Shown piece by piece: positions 27,058 to 36,865 of a stretch of 64,000 nucleotides of DNA. This DNA is from Fen-1298 sp963833465 (GTDB taxonomy: Bacteria; Bacteroidota; Ignavibacteria; UBA10030). The position numbers were made by a program, and so were the translations under genes. The notes beneath the pieces were generated by a model, which had not been told where the DNA came from, ran no database searches, and was given only the letters and a program-made list of their open reading frames with translations. The DNA is taken from NCBI GenBank assembly GCA_963833465.1, contig CAWHXW010000004.1:930001-994000 (forward strand), written 5' to 3'. Numbering within the stretch: the stretch's first letter is position 1; each line of letters starts with the position of its first letter.

Positions 27058-29604
27058 TTAATTATAATTTCCCTGCAAGCTGCTTTGTTTCGTTATTTTT
27101 AGATCTTGAAGCTGCGGTGCTTTTACTTTCAATTCAAATCTGTACCCTGCAAGCGTTCCCATCGGGAACCATGAAAAAGCCATTGTCCAGCAATGAAGAT
27201 CTCGTGTTACACTGACTGACGAAATGTAGTGCTGCTTTTCGACAAAGTTGTAGTAACCGCTGGTAGCAATCTGCCACTTTTGTGTAAGATTGAAGGAAAG
27301 ACTTGCACTGATTTGAGAAGATCGAGTATAAGATTGCGTACCTTGTTGCGACTGTGAGAAGTTATAACTGAGCGTAACGTTCCAAGGAATACTAAAATCG
27401 GCATCTTCTCTATCATAGATTGAATAGTACATTTTTTTTTGACTTGGCTGCATTAATCCCTCGCCCGATTCGGCTGCCTGTTCCTGTTTTACACTCTCAG
27501 GAATACCTGTTTCACTTGAATTTTGTTTTTTATCACCCTTAAATGATGTAGATAAATTTAGTGAAACAGATGTCAAGTCGCCAAATTTACCATTCTCCTG
27601 TAAAAGAAACTTGTTCACGTAACCACCACGGTGGTTATTAGCTGCTGTATCGTAAACATATGGATAATAAGAAACACCGCCGTCAATGTTAAGTAATTGC
27701 CCTATCTGAGTGCGCGCATGTAATACAATGGGTGAAAAATTCAATGAATCAGCCGCAAAATTATAGCTAAATCCTGCTTGATCTATAAATAGTAATTGAA
27801 TTTTGTCTTCTGTTTTTGCACTGTCGTTTTTTTGATATTTCATTTCGAAGTTGTTTCCGACATTGAAGGAGCCAGTCATCGAATACTTCTGCATATTGTC
27901 GCCGTAAATCTGTTTATTATAAATGAGACTAAACGTAGGCGTTACCGTCTGACGGAATGCTGTAATGCCAAAGACATTCGGCTGGAACATTCCAAAGAAC
28001 CGAGTGCCTACATCTACACCGGTGTTCAAATTTCCAATAATAGACTGACTCCTGGTGCTATTATAAACACGCAAACTGTCGAAAGTATCTCTTGCCGGAG
28101 TCCTTGCCTGTGTCCACGTCCTCGAATCACTAAACGAGAAAGATGGCGATACAGTAAAATAGCCAAGCTTGGGAGAAATACTAAGAGAAAAATTTTGTGC
28201 GAGCGATTGTGCATTTGTGTTCGTAAAATCATTAATGGTATCGAGTTTAATTTGTGATGTATCATATTTCGCCTGAATCTGCGTTGCGCTTTTCTTGAGA
28301 GAATTGCTGAAACTTGCACCGTAACTAAATCCTAATAGATCCACAAAACTCAACTCGGATTCTGGTGTTTCTGAAAGTCCGCGCGTTTTCGTTTGCTTGC
28401 GAAATGGATAGAAGGTGCTCTGCGAAAACGAAATAACCGGCAGCTCTTCGTATGTCTCATCAGTAATTATTTGTTGATCGCGATGAATATTGACAGACAA
28501 CAAAGAAGATTCCCAGCTCTTTGAATAAGCGGCATCCGAAATAATATCCTGCGTAAGAAAGTCATTGTAATTTGTGCTGTAATTTTTAAGATAGCTATTG
28601 CTTGAAAAAGTAAAGTTCACCCTGAGATCTGATGTTGGACTGATTTGTTGCCCATGTACAATTTGGATGTGATAATCGTGACTCTGGTTATAAGTTGGGT
28701 CACTGGGCTCCCCCATTGGTGTACTTGCATAATCAGCAGAGATACTTCCGCCGAAATTATATCGAAGTGCATAATTAATATTGGTTTGATTTTGCCATTT
28801 TCCTCGCGAGTACAAATCGAACTTCGTTGCCAGATCCCAATAATCGCTGGCTGCCCAATAATATCCTATATGGCTTAGGTACCATCCGTACCGATCGTCC
28901 TCGCCATACGCTGGGGCAATTATACCGGATGAACGCCCGCTGTGAGCCGGAAAAACTCCAAATGGCAAAGCAAAGATAGGTACATCAGCAATATATAAAA
29001 ATACGGGCTCCGCTACAACTTGATCTTTAATAAATACTTTCATTTTCGGACTGGCAAAATAAAAATGAGGATCCTTTGCATCGCATGTTGTATAAATGCC
29101 GTCTTCAACACAAAGCACTTTGGGATTTACTTTTTTTATCTGATCACCGACATAATAACCATTGTCCATATGTGTGTTGCCAATAGTAATCTTTCCTTTT
29201 CGTGAGCGAAAATTATATTTCACTTGGTCGCCATCGTATTCCTCACCACCATCGTGCATAATTGGCTTGCCGATTACAGAATCAGGTTTTACTGTATCCG
29301 GCACACCATGCGCAATCAAGGTAGCGTTATCCCAATTCACATTCACGCGTTCCGCTTTCAAGCCGATAGTTTGATATTGCATTTCGCTCTTGCCATACAA
29401 ATTCATATATCGGGTGCGGAGAGAATAAATAATAGAATCTTTTGCAGAATAATTTACAACAGTGTCAATGCCTGCATTTTCATTGTGTTTTGATGTATCT
29501 TGAACAGAAGTTTTTACTTTTGCCGTATCGGCAGAAACTTTTTGTGCATGTGCTGATCCAACGATAAGAAGAAGAAAAAGTAAAAGTGAATGAGATCTGG
29601 TCAT
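27058..29604 (-). CDS. lptD: LPS-assembly outer membrane protein LptD
   Basis: An 848-residue outer membrane protein that inserts lipopolysaccharide into the outer leaflet. Signal peptide about residues 1-20 (IVGSAHA). An OstA-like periplasmic beta-jellyroll follows at about 60-200, with the conserved GIYTTCDAKDPHFYF segment and the junction FALPFGVFPAHSGRSSG, then a long beta-barrel of alternating aromatic strands. It is the Bacteroidota-type protein, with a Ser/Thr/Gln-rich barrel. Downstream (42 bases) lie two glycosyltransferases. A SurA-like chaperone, which in E. coli is encoded next to lptD and helps fold it, is about 6 kb upstream on the same strand. Confidence 0.9.
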   Translation of the reverse strand: MTRSHSLLLFLLLIVGSAHAQKVSADTAKVKTSVQDTSKHNENAGIDTVVNYSAKDSIIYSLRTRYMNLYGKSEMQYQTIGLKAERVNVNWDNATLIAHGVPDTVKPDSVIGKPIMHDGGEEYDGDQVKYNFRSRKGKITIGNTHMDNGYYVGDQIKKVNPKVLCVEDGIYTTCDAKDPHFYFASPKMKVFIKDQVVAEPVFLYIADVPIFALPFGVFPAHSGRSSGIIAPAYGEDDRYGWYLSHIGYYWAASDYWDLATKFDLYSRGKWQNQTNINYALRYNFGGSISADYASTPMGEPSDPTYNQSHDYHIQIVHGQQISPTSDLRVNFTFSSNSYLKNYSTNYNDFLTQDIISDAAYSKSWESSLLSVNIHRDQQIITDETYEELPVISFSQSTFYPFRKQTKTRGLSETPESELSFVDLLGFSYGASFSNSLKKSATQIQAKYDTSQIKLDTINDFTNTNAQSLAQNFSLSISPKLGYFTVSPSFSFSDSRTWTQARTPARDTFDSLRVYNSTRSQSIIGNLNTGVDVGTRFFGMFQPNVFGITAFRQTVTPTFSLIYNKQIYGDNMQKYSMTGSFNVGNNFEMKYQKNDSAKTEDKIQLLFIDQAGFSYNFAADSLNFSPIVLHARTQIGQLLNIDGGVSYYPYVYDTAANNHRGGYVNKFLLQENGKFGDLTSVSLNLSTSFKGDKKQNSSETGIPESVKQEQAAESGEGLMQPSQKKMYYSIYDREDADFSIPWNVTLSYNFSQSQQGTQSYTRSSQISASLSFNLTQKWQIATSGYYNFVEKQHYISSVSVTRDLHCWTMAFSWFPMGTLAGYRFELKVKAPQLQDLKITKQSSLQGNYN

Positions 29605-29711
29605 GATAAAATTAAGATAGAAAAAAATGCAGAGAAGTGCATTGGATGGTCTGTAGTTGCTTGCGTTTTACTCCTCATTAAAAAATGCAGCTAAATCGGC
29701 CGCCTTATCCA

Positions 29712-30260
29712 TTACCATGCTCCAAGTTGGGCACATATCATAATACCGTATATCGGTTTTTCAAAGTTAAAACTTGCATAAGTATATACACCAAATCCGG
29801 CATAATTTGTAAAACGCCAAAACCATTGCACTTCAATCGGTAGACTGATGCTTGTATTTGTCATGATATCAATTGGCGTTTGGTATCCGGCACGAACTAA
29901 TCCAATGCCTGCACCAGCAGAAATATAGTCGTAACCTATTTTCCAAATCGGTCCGTATAGAATTCCATATTCTGCCATTTTATAGATTGTATATGACTTG
30001 TCGATTTCCTGCACAGTCGGATTATAGTTTGTTACACCAAGTATCCGTGCGCTGATGATGCTTCGGTCAAATTGATAACAATAAACCATACCGGCATTCA
30101 TTGCAAAATTATTGCTTACCAAAGCCGGACCGGCTCCGAGAGTTACCCACCATGGATTGGAATTAGATAATTGATGATTTGCAACTTGTGATTTAAGATA
30201 ATCTGGAAAGATTAAAATAAAAAAAATAATTAAAAGCACTTTTATATTTCGACGATTCAC
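29712..30260 (-). CDS. Small predicted outer-membrane beta-barrel protein
   Basis: A 182-residue protein with a signal peptide (about 8-24, ending YLKSQ). The rest is made of alternating Gly/aromatic strands (WWVTLGAGPALV, YISAGAGIGLVRAGY, YAGFGVYTYASFNF) and ends in LGAW, an aromatic final residue as expected of beta-barrel proteins recognised by the BAM machinery. I recognise no family. The start is GTG 30260, with AAAGGAAG upstream. It lies between the VWA gene and lptD on the same strand, with gaps of 58 and 107 bases. Confidence 0.6.
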   Translation of the reverse strand: MNRRNIKVLLIIFFILIFPDYLKSQVANHQLSNSNPWWVTLGAGPALVSNNFAMNAGMVYCYQFDRSIISARILGVTNYNPTVQEIDKSYTIYKMAEYGILYGPIWKIGYDYISAGAGIGLVRAGYQTPIDIMTNTSISLPIEVQWFWRFTNYAGFGVYTYASFNFEKPIYGIMICAQLGAW

Positions 30261-30318
30261 TTTTTTTATCTTCCTTTAATTCATTGATTTTGGGATTATC
30301 TTCACCGCATCCCTCAAA

Positions 30319-32487
30319 TTACAGCATTCCATTTCTTTTCCTTAAAAACCATTCGAATGCAAATATTAAAATAACAAGTGCAAGCATCCATCGGGAATTC
30401 CATATTTCAATTTCTGCGGACGTGCTTACGTCACGCTGTTTGAAATTTGGCAGCATCATTACATCACGAGCAAGCAAACCGAAATCATTACTTTCATAAT
30501 ACTGTCCGCCTGTCCGAGCAGCAATCTGTTGCAGCAATATTTTATTCATTCTAGTCTCTAAAAATTCAGCATTTTGACCGCCGATAGAGAATGTGCCTTG
30601 ATCACTTCCTATTGCCGTTCCGTTTGCCTCCACCGTTGCAGTGAATTTATATTCACCTTCCCGTAATGATTCAAATTCGCCTTGATATTGACCACTGCCA
30701 AGTGTGTTCAATGTTATCGGCGGACTTGTTTCACTTCCATTCTGCACGCGCACTTCAACCTGAGCATCATCTATCGGCTGATAATTATCGTCATATACTT
30801 GGGCAGTAAATTCGACTGCATCTTGCGTTGTATAGATATGCTTGGACGACTGAACTCGAATCCTGCGTGAATCTTCCTGAGTCGTCAGCCAGCGGACGGC
30901 ATTGCCGATGAAGTGCTCAAGCATCTGATCCGTTCCGCTTCCTGCGTCTGACAACATATTCCAGCGCCACAAACCGTAACCAAGAACAGCAAGAGATTTC
31001 ATTTTATTTATATTCCTTGCCACAATAAATGGATAAGTAATCGTCGTTGATTGAAAACGAACAACGGCAAGAACCTCCGATTCGACCTTCGAACGGAAGT
31101 CTGCTTGCAGACGGAAGATCGGTGGAAGTTTAGACCACAGCTCGACAGTATTGGAACTATTATTAATCTTCAAGATAGGATTATTTCGCTCCGTTTCAGG
31201 AACCACCGTAAAAACTTGAAGTTCATTGCTTGTGACATTATTTACATTAAATGACAATAGCGGATCCAATGCATGCATTTTATTATAGTCAATTGTTCTG
31301 CTAAGTATAATCAGAAAAGGTTTTTCTAAAGCCGCAGCATCTAGAACAGTTCGCAGACTGCGCGGATCGGTGTGCTCCGTCGGGAATCCAACAAGTACTA
31401 CACAATCAGCTCGTTTTAACGCTTCTGTATTTAGAATATTTTCGTAAAATTGTCCGTCATTCTGCTCGAAGAATGGATCTATTTCAATATTTTTATCGCT
31501 TGATAGGGCACGCCGAATAAACGCTGCATCCTGACTTGGCGCACCAGCAATCAGCGCCACACGCATTTTGCTCTTTAAAACTTTGATGAAGAAATTTGTT
31601 CGATTATTTTGCGGTGTTAGTTCTCCCTGAAGATTTGAAACCTCCGCAGTAAATTTATGCACCCCTTCCTTTTCCGTTTCAAATGAAAGCGGAACAAGAT
31701 AATCACGCGTTCCACTTTCTAATGTCAATGATTTTTCATCAAGTATTGTCGTACCATCGCGAATAGACACCTGAACATGCTCATTGCTGAATCCGGCGCT
31801 ATGTACTGTTACATTTACAGGTACTTTAGTTCCGGAGTATGCAATCTCATTCGTCAGCACCTTACGGATGAGAATATCCTTTTGCTCGTTTGTATCGCCT
31901 ACACCAATAGTGAATATTGGCACACACAAATCTTCTGATTCATATATTGGATTCATTCCGACAGTTGAGTTGCCATCTGTGATTAGTACAACAGCTTGTA
32001 GATTAGATGATGCAGATATTTGTTTAATTGATTTCAACGCTTCAGATATATCGGTTGCTTCACCTTTAAAAGTCAATGAATCATCGGTGATTGTTGCGAG
32101 ATTTCTGACTTTTGCATCAAAAATAGAATATATCAATCTCCCTTTTTTTTCAATCTGCTTCCATATATCTGCACGGATAATTGATTTAAGCATTTCGTCT
32201 CTCCTTCCTGTCCTGTCAGTTAATGCCATACTTTGAGAATTATCGACCAGTACCGCAATGATTGGTCGATCAACAGAATGAGTTATGAGAGAGAGGAGTG
32301 GCTCGCCAAGAAGAAGAAATAATAAGAACAATCCGAAACAGCGGAGAGAAATCAGAATGTACCGTTTCACCGGAGAGATAGGCGGCACTGTACTGCGGTA
32401 CACAAACGACGACAATATAAAAGAACACAAGGCGGCAAGCAAAATAAGTACAAAACGAAATAAAATGGAAAGATGAAGCTCCGGCAT
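30319..32487 (-). CDS. VWA-domain membrane protein
   Basis: A 722-residue inner membrane protein with its bulk outside the cytoplasm. Two N-terminal transmembrane helices (about 6-27 and 42-63) are followed by a von Willebrand A domain whose metal-ion site is visible as VLVDNSQSM (Asp-x-Ser-x-Ser, near residue 80) with a later VVLITDGNST. A CARDB/Ig-like domain and a glutamine-amidotransferase-like fold (VALIAGAPSQDAAFI, VVLVGFPTE) come next, then another beta domain and a C-terminal helix (ALVILIFAFEWFL). Proteins of this build usually occur with MoxR ATPases, and a MoxR gene stands two genes upstream. Likely part of a metal-dependent protein-assembly system; the exact role is unknown. Confidence 0.82.
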   Translation of the reverse strand: MPELHLSILFRFVLILLAALCSFILSSFVYRSTVPPISPVKRYILISLRCFGLFLLFLLLGEPLLSLITHSVDRPIIAVLVDNSQSMALTDRTGRRDEMLKSIIRADIWKQIEKKGRLIYSIFDAKVRNLATITDDSLTFKGEATDISEALKSIKQISASSNLQAVVLITDGNSTVGMNPIYESEDLCVPIFTIGVGDTNEQKDILIRKVLTNEIAYSGTKVPVNVTVHSAGFSNEHVQVSIRDGTTILDEKSLTLESGTRDYLVPLSFETEKEGVHKFTAEVSNLQGELTPQNNRTNFFIKVLKSKMRVALIAGAPSQDAAFIRRALSSDKNIEIDPFFEQNDGQFYENILNTEALKRADCVVLVGFPTEHTDPRSLRTVLDAAALEKPFLIILSRTIDYNKMHALDPLLSFNVNNVTSNELQVFTVVPETERNNPILKINNSSNTVELWSKLPPIFRLQADFRSKVESEVLAVVRFQSTTITYPFIVARNINKMKSLAVLGYGLWRWNMLSDAGSGTDQMLEHFIGNAVRWLTTQEDSRRIRVQSSKHIYTTQDAVEFTAQVYDDNYQPIDDAQVEVRVQNGSETSPPITLNTLGSGQYQGEFESLREGEYKFTATVEANGTAIGSDQGTFSIGGQNAEFLETRMNKILLQQIAARTGGQYYESNDFGLLARDVMMLPNFKQRDVSTSAEIEIWNSRWMLALVILIFAFEWFLRKRNGML

Positions 32488-32496
32488 AGGCGGTGC

Positions 32497-34527
32497 TTAT
32501 TTGAGATATAACATTTTTTTCGAGATACTCGTTGTTGATGCCTTCAGACGAACTATATAAACGCCCGTTGTCGCCTGTGTTCCAGACTCGTTCATTCCAT
32601 TCCAGTACAGAGTTGTAATCCCAATTTTTGTTCGTCCTTGATATATCGTTTTCACCCGTTGTCCAAGAATGTTGAACACTTCCACTTCAACCTCTTCTTC
32701 TCTCGGAGAATAAAAGCTTAATTTCGTTCCACCATTAAATGGGTTAGGGTAATTTTGGAATAAGGAATACTGCAATGGAACATGAGAGGTTGGAGGAACG
32801 GAGAGCGGTTTTTCTTCTCGCGCAGAAAAATATCCCCGAGGAAGAGAATCGTTGGGAGATAATGGAACTATCGTAGAATACTCATTTGGATTTGATGTAG
32901 GAATAAGTAATGCGCGACTATATGCGTTTATATCATCGTACCGATAATAGTAAAAAATTGAATCTGGGTAGAGAGTATATTTTGATACAAGCATCGTCGT
33001 TACGGTATAGCCGTTAGTCGTTTTAACGATCGTGGGTTCATTACTAAAGACCGGGCCCAAAGACAATGTAGCATCATAGGCATCCGCAAATCCGTAACCA
33101 TAATAATTATTAGGGTACACCGCAGTTTCTGATGTCCCATCGTTTCTCTGATTTGTTGTTTTCATTAACGCATCACGAACTTGCATATTCGTGAGCTGGG
33201 GATGCGCAGAGAGTACTAATGCTGCCGCACCGGCAACAAGAGGTGTAGAACAGGAAGTGCCTGCAACGGTCTCGTACCCTGTCGTTGTTGATCCGTCAGC
33301 CCAATATACTCCCATGCCTTGTGCAACCACTTCCGGTTTTATACGGCCATCAGCAGTTGGACCGCATCCGCTAAATACGGCAAGTTCGCCATCTGATGAT
33401 GTTGCTCCCACAGAAATAATGCTGTCGGCATCGGCGGGAGAATCGAGCGTTGTATCCGCCCGTTGAGATTGATCCCCCTTGCCACTAATATATCCGTCAT
33501 TTCCCATGGCAGTTACAACGAGCACACCTTTTTGTGATGCAATGAGTGCCGCTTGGGCAACTTTTGTTGTTCTTCCGTTCATTTCACTTGTTGTATAGTA
33601 GGGTAAACTCACTTTCAGAGAATCTTCAAATTGTTTATATCCCAAAGAAGAAGAAGTGATATCCGCACCAAGTCGTTCAGCCCATTCAAGTCCGGCAACA
33701 TATGTATCTTCTTCGCTTGGAAAGTCGGCAGTATCCCCGCTACTGTCCATTTCCGTCTTTGCAAGAAGAAACGAAGCACCGAATGCTGCACCTATTAAAT
33801 TTCCATTATCAAATCCACCAAGAGAAGATAAAGTACCTGCACCGTGATTCCCTTGATCAGGACTTGTTGTATCTTCCCATGGTTGGATAGAAACATCCTC
33901 GATATTATGAATAAAATCATATGTTGCTATCACATTGATATTTTTTAATGCCACGTGCGTTCGGTAATTGTTAAATCCATCATCGAGCATACCGATAAGA
34001 ACACCTGTGCCGTTCACGCCAATCGCATGAAGATCGACAATTTTTATATTGGTAAGCTGTGTTGCAGACGGTCCGTAGTTTAAACCCTGAGTGTTCGATG
34101 ATTTTCTCAGTGATGACGGCGGCAAAGTTGATGGCAGCGGATATGAGCGTTTGAATCTTGCAACCGGTTCAGAATGTGAAACTATTGGCAGTGCAGTAAG
34201 CATTTGGAGCTGATGCGATGATGCTTCGACTGACACAGCATTCAACCAGCGTGATACAACACGGATTTTTACACCTGTTTGTTTTATTTGAGAGAGAATA
34301 GATTCCGAAATTGGAAAATCAAGTTCATCGATTAATCGATCAGGAGGAAGAGATTTCGCGCGCCGCTTGAGGGAACGATCGCTTATACCAAGAGCCGATG
34401 AATTTTTTTGAAGAGATGACGAAACATCTTTGTTATGAAACACAATCCAGTAATGACCGGTTTGTGCGGTCAAAATCATTGGTACGAGCATTATCAGAAT
34501 CATCACTCTATTCAATAGTCGATTCAT
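32497..34527 (-). CDS. Subtilisin-family (S8) protease with T9SS sorting tail
   Basis: A 676-residue secreted serine protease starting at ATG 34527, just after the moxR stop in another frame. Signal peptide about residues 1-21 (MLVPMILTAQ). A propeptide region (25-150) follows. The catalytic triad is Asp182 (IGMLDDGF), His228 (GNHGAGT) and Ser425 (GTSCSTP), with the oxyanion Asn343 (AMGNDG). The last ~85 residues are a T9SS type A tail (NYPNPFNGGTKL to KKMLYLK), so it should act at the cell surface or outside. Because of a frameshift in moxR, the open frame continues upstream to 35544 and looks like one 1015-residue protein; the signal peptide shows where the protease really starts. Its place between moxR and the VWA gene is unusual. 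Confidence 0.88.
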   Translation of the reverse strand: MNRLLNRVMILIMLVPMILTAQTGHYWIVFHNKDVSSSLQKNSSALGISDRSLKRRAKSLPPDRLIDELDFPISESILSQIKQTGVKIRVVSRWLNAVSVEASSHQLQMLTALPIVSHSEPVARFKRSYPLPSTLPPSSLRKSSNTQGLNYGPSATQLTNIKIVDLHAIGVNGTGVLIGMLDDGFNNYRTHVALKNINVIATYDFIHNIEDVSIQPWEDTTSPDQGNHGAGTLSSLGGFDNGNLIGAAFGASFLLAKTEMDSSGDTADFPSEEDTYVAGLEWAERLGADITSSSLGYKQFEDSLKVSLPYYTTSEMNGRTTKVAQAALIASQKGVLVVTAMGNDGYISGKGDQSQRADTTLDSPADADSIISVGATSSDGELAVFSGCGPTADGRIKPEVVAQGMGVYWADGSTTTGYETVAGTSCSTPLVAGAAALVLSAHPQLTNMQVRDALMKTTNQRNDGTSETAVYPNNYYGYGFADAYDATLSLGPVFSNEPTIVKTTNGYTVTTMLVSKYTLYPDSIFYYYRYDDINAYSRALLIPTSNPNEYSTIVPLSPNDSLPRGYFSAREEKPLSVPPTSHVPLQYSLFQNYPNPFNGGTKLSFYSPREEEVEVEVFNILGQRVKTIYQGRTKIGITTLYWNGMNESGTQATTGVYIVRLKASTTSISKKMLYLK

Positions 34528-34544
34528 GCGTATCAAATTTCTTG

Positions 34545-35544
34545 TTATGATTTCATATCCTGAACCAACTTTTCTACAATCTGGATTGCCGAAACGCCTT
34601 CTGCCTCTGCATTGAAACTTGTTACGAGACGATGACGCAGCACTGGACCTGCGATCGCTTTCACGTCTTCGATATCTGGTGTGAAACGACCGTGAAGAAT
34701 TGCCCGCGATTTTGCTCCAAGAATTAAATATTGCGATGCACGCGGGCCTGCCCCATCGGATCCAATTTTTTATATACGCCGGTGCATCGAGAGAAGATGG
34801 CCGTGTGCGATCCGTTAACCGAACAGCAAATTGAATAACGTTCTCTGCAACTGGCACACTACGAACAAGATTCTGAAACTCAATTATTTCACTGGTAGAA
34901 AGTACCTGATCGACCACAGCATTATATTGACTTGTAGTGGATTTAACAATTTGAACCTCTTCATCAAACGACGGATAGTCCAGCCAGAGATTGAGCATAA
35001 ACCGATCGAGCTGGGCTTCAGGTAATGGATATGTTCCTTCCTGCTCAATGGGATTTTGTGTGGCGAGAACGAAGAACGGTTCGTCAAGCACATACGTTTC
35101 GCCGGCAGCCGTCACATGATGTTCCTGCATTGCTTCAAGCAGTGCGGCTTGTGTCTTCGGCGGCGTGCGGTTGATTTCATCAGCAAGAATAATGTTCGCA
35201 AAAATTGGCCCCCTAATAAACTTAAACGCTTTTGTTCTATTGGAAACATTCTCTTCTATAATTTCTGTTCCTGTTATATCGCTCGGCATTAGATCAGGTG
35301 TAAATTGAATACGGCTGAATTTCAAATCCAGCGCCTCTGCCAGAGTTTTTATTAGAAGCGTTTTAGCTAATCCAGGCACGCCTATTAACAGGCAATGTCC
35401 GCGAGAAAGAAGCGTAATAAAAAGATGTTCGATGATTGTATTTTGACCAACAATCACCTTACCGATCTCTGTCCGCAGGTTTGTGTACACTTTTGTTAGC
35501 TGTTTTACAGACTCAACATCATCAAGTTGTTTTATTCTTGCCAC
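34545..35544 (-). pseudogene. MoxR-family AAA+ ATPase, frameshifted near its C-terminus
   Basis: MoxR-type AAA+ ATPases work as chaperones with VWA-domain partners. Walker A is GVPGLAKT (Lys61), Walker B is ILADEINRTPPK, then ATQNPIEQEGTYPLPEAQLDRF. After IRWG (near 34755) the frame is lost; the expected end (AGPRASQYL, LHGRFTPDIEDVKAIAGPVLRHRL, VEKLVQDMKS) reads in another frame to a stop at 34545-34547. The gene as given is 1000 bases, two short of a 333-residue family-length product, so a 2-base deletion explains it. Since the lost part is the lid domain with sensor 2, the protein would not work if the change is real; it could also be an assembly error. It follows the surA-like gene by 38 bases. 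Confidence 0.8.
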
Positions 35545-35582
35545 TTGTTCACCATTATTTCGATTTGTACCAGCACTGTCGA

Positions 35583-36857
35583 TCAGAGTCGGATATCAAC
35601 ATAAATAGTCTTCTTTAACTCATCAATCCATTCCGCATTTTGTTTGTTTCGCTTCATATAGAGTGCAAGTTGTTCAATACGCTTGAAATCGTCATGCAAA
35701 TTAATAACATGTGGTGCTGTTCGTTTACGCATCCAAATAATATGAAACCCATATGAGGTCCCTACTACCGTACGAATTGGTTCGCTGATTTCTCCTGCCT
35801 TCATTTCTTTAATTTGTCCAGCAAAATCCGGCTGCAGTTGATCGGCTGTCAGCGTACCTAAATCGCCGCCGATGGTTTTTGTATCTTCATCCTCCGAGTA
35901 TTTACTCGCTAATTCTGCAAACGATTCGCCATTAAGCGCTCTTTCCCGAAGGACCCTCAACGTATCAACTGCCGCAGAATCACTTGCAGGTCCTTTGTCG
36001 ATCTTCATAAGAATATGTCGTGCATGCACAGATTCACCTCGCCTGCCAAGCAATTGTATGATGTGAAACCCAAACTGTGTTTTCACTATTCTCGAGACAT
36101 CTCCTTCTTTTAACCCAAACACGGTTTCTTCAAATTCTCGAACAAATACTCCGCGCTTTTCCCAGCCGAGGTCGCCTCCGCTTGCAGCAGAACCCGGATC
36201 TGTTGAATACCGTTTTGCAAAGTCCGCAAAATCTCCGCCAGCATGTATACTATCAAGAATTGACTGCATAAACCTTTTTGTCTTTGATTCTACTGCTGTG
36301 TCGGGCTTTGGTACAATATATATATGACTTAACTCGAACTCCTCCGGAACCTGCGGCAAACTATCTTTAAATGATGTAAAAAAATCCTCAACTTCACGAT
36401 GTGTTACCGTAAGCGAAGCTTCGCGCTGCTGGCGGACCTTTTGAACAAGTACTTGATTTTTAATTTCGGTTCGGTACTCGCGTTTAATGCGGCTGATGGA
36501 TTTTCCATACATCTGTTCAACGCGCTGTTCAGAGCCGACCTGACGGACAAAGTTCGCTATTTGCTGATCAAGTGCACGAGTTACTTCGTCATCTGTCACT
36601 TCTACACTATCAATTAAGGCCTGCGCTAGAATAAGTTTTTCTGAAACTAACCCATCAAGCACTTGAATACGCAGTCCGGCTTGGTTCGGGTCAATATGGT
36701 TTTGCATCGCAAGAAATGTGACACGCTCGTTTAATTCCGATTCTGTAATAATCTCTTTATCTACTACAGCAACAATCCGATCAACCAGTGTTTGAGCAGA
36801 TATTACTGCAGGAATCAGGAGAGAAAAATAAACCAAGAATTTGATGATATGCTTCAT
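35583..36857 (-). CDS. surA: SurA-like periplasmic chaperone/peptidyl-prolyl isomerase
   Basis: A 424-residue periplasmic folding factor for outer membrane proteins. Signal peptide about residues 1-21 (AVISAQ). The N-terminal SurA domain reads LVDRIVAVVDKEIITESELNER; two parvulin domains follow (about 170-270 with ELSHIYIVP, GDLGWEKRGVF, FGFHIIQL; and about 278-385 with HARHILMK, GGDLGTL, YGFHIIWM), then a C-terminal helix that completes the chaperone module. This is the full E. coli SurA layout. It is the third of three parvulin-related genes in a row and is separated from the one before by 8 bases. Its presence fits the several outer membrane and T9SS proteins nearby. Confidence 0.9.
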   Translation of the reverse strand: MKHIIKFLVYFSLLIPAVISAQTLVDRIVAVVDKEIITESELNERVTFLAMQNHIDPNQAGLRIQVLDGLVSEKLILAQALIDSVEVTDDEVTRALDQQIANFVRQVGSEQRVEQMYGKSISRIKREYRTEIKNQVLVQKVRQQREASLTVTHREVEDFFTSFKDSLPQVPEEFELSHIYIVPKPDTAVESKTKRFMQSILDSIHAGGDFADFAKRYSTDPGSAASGGDLGWEKRGVFVREFEETVFGLKEGDVSRIVKTQFGFHIIQLLGRRGESVHARHILMKIDKGPASDSAAVDTLRVLRERALNGESFAELASKYSEDEDTKTIGGDLGTLTADQLQPDFAGQIKEMKAGEISEPIRTVVGTSYGFHIIWMRKRTAPHVINLHDDFKRIEQLALYMKRNKQNAEWIDELKKTIYVDIRL

Positions 36858-36865
36858 TTTTTCTA

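Noticed and set aside
32497..35544. A 1015-residue MoxR-subtilisin fusion protein
   Set aside because: The MoxR sequence continues in another frame to its own stop at 34545, and a signal peptide begins at 34527; the joined frame is a frameshift artefact.
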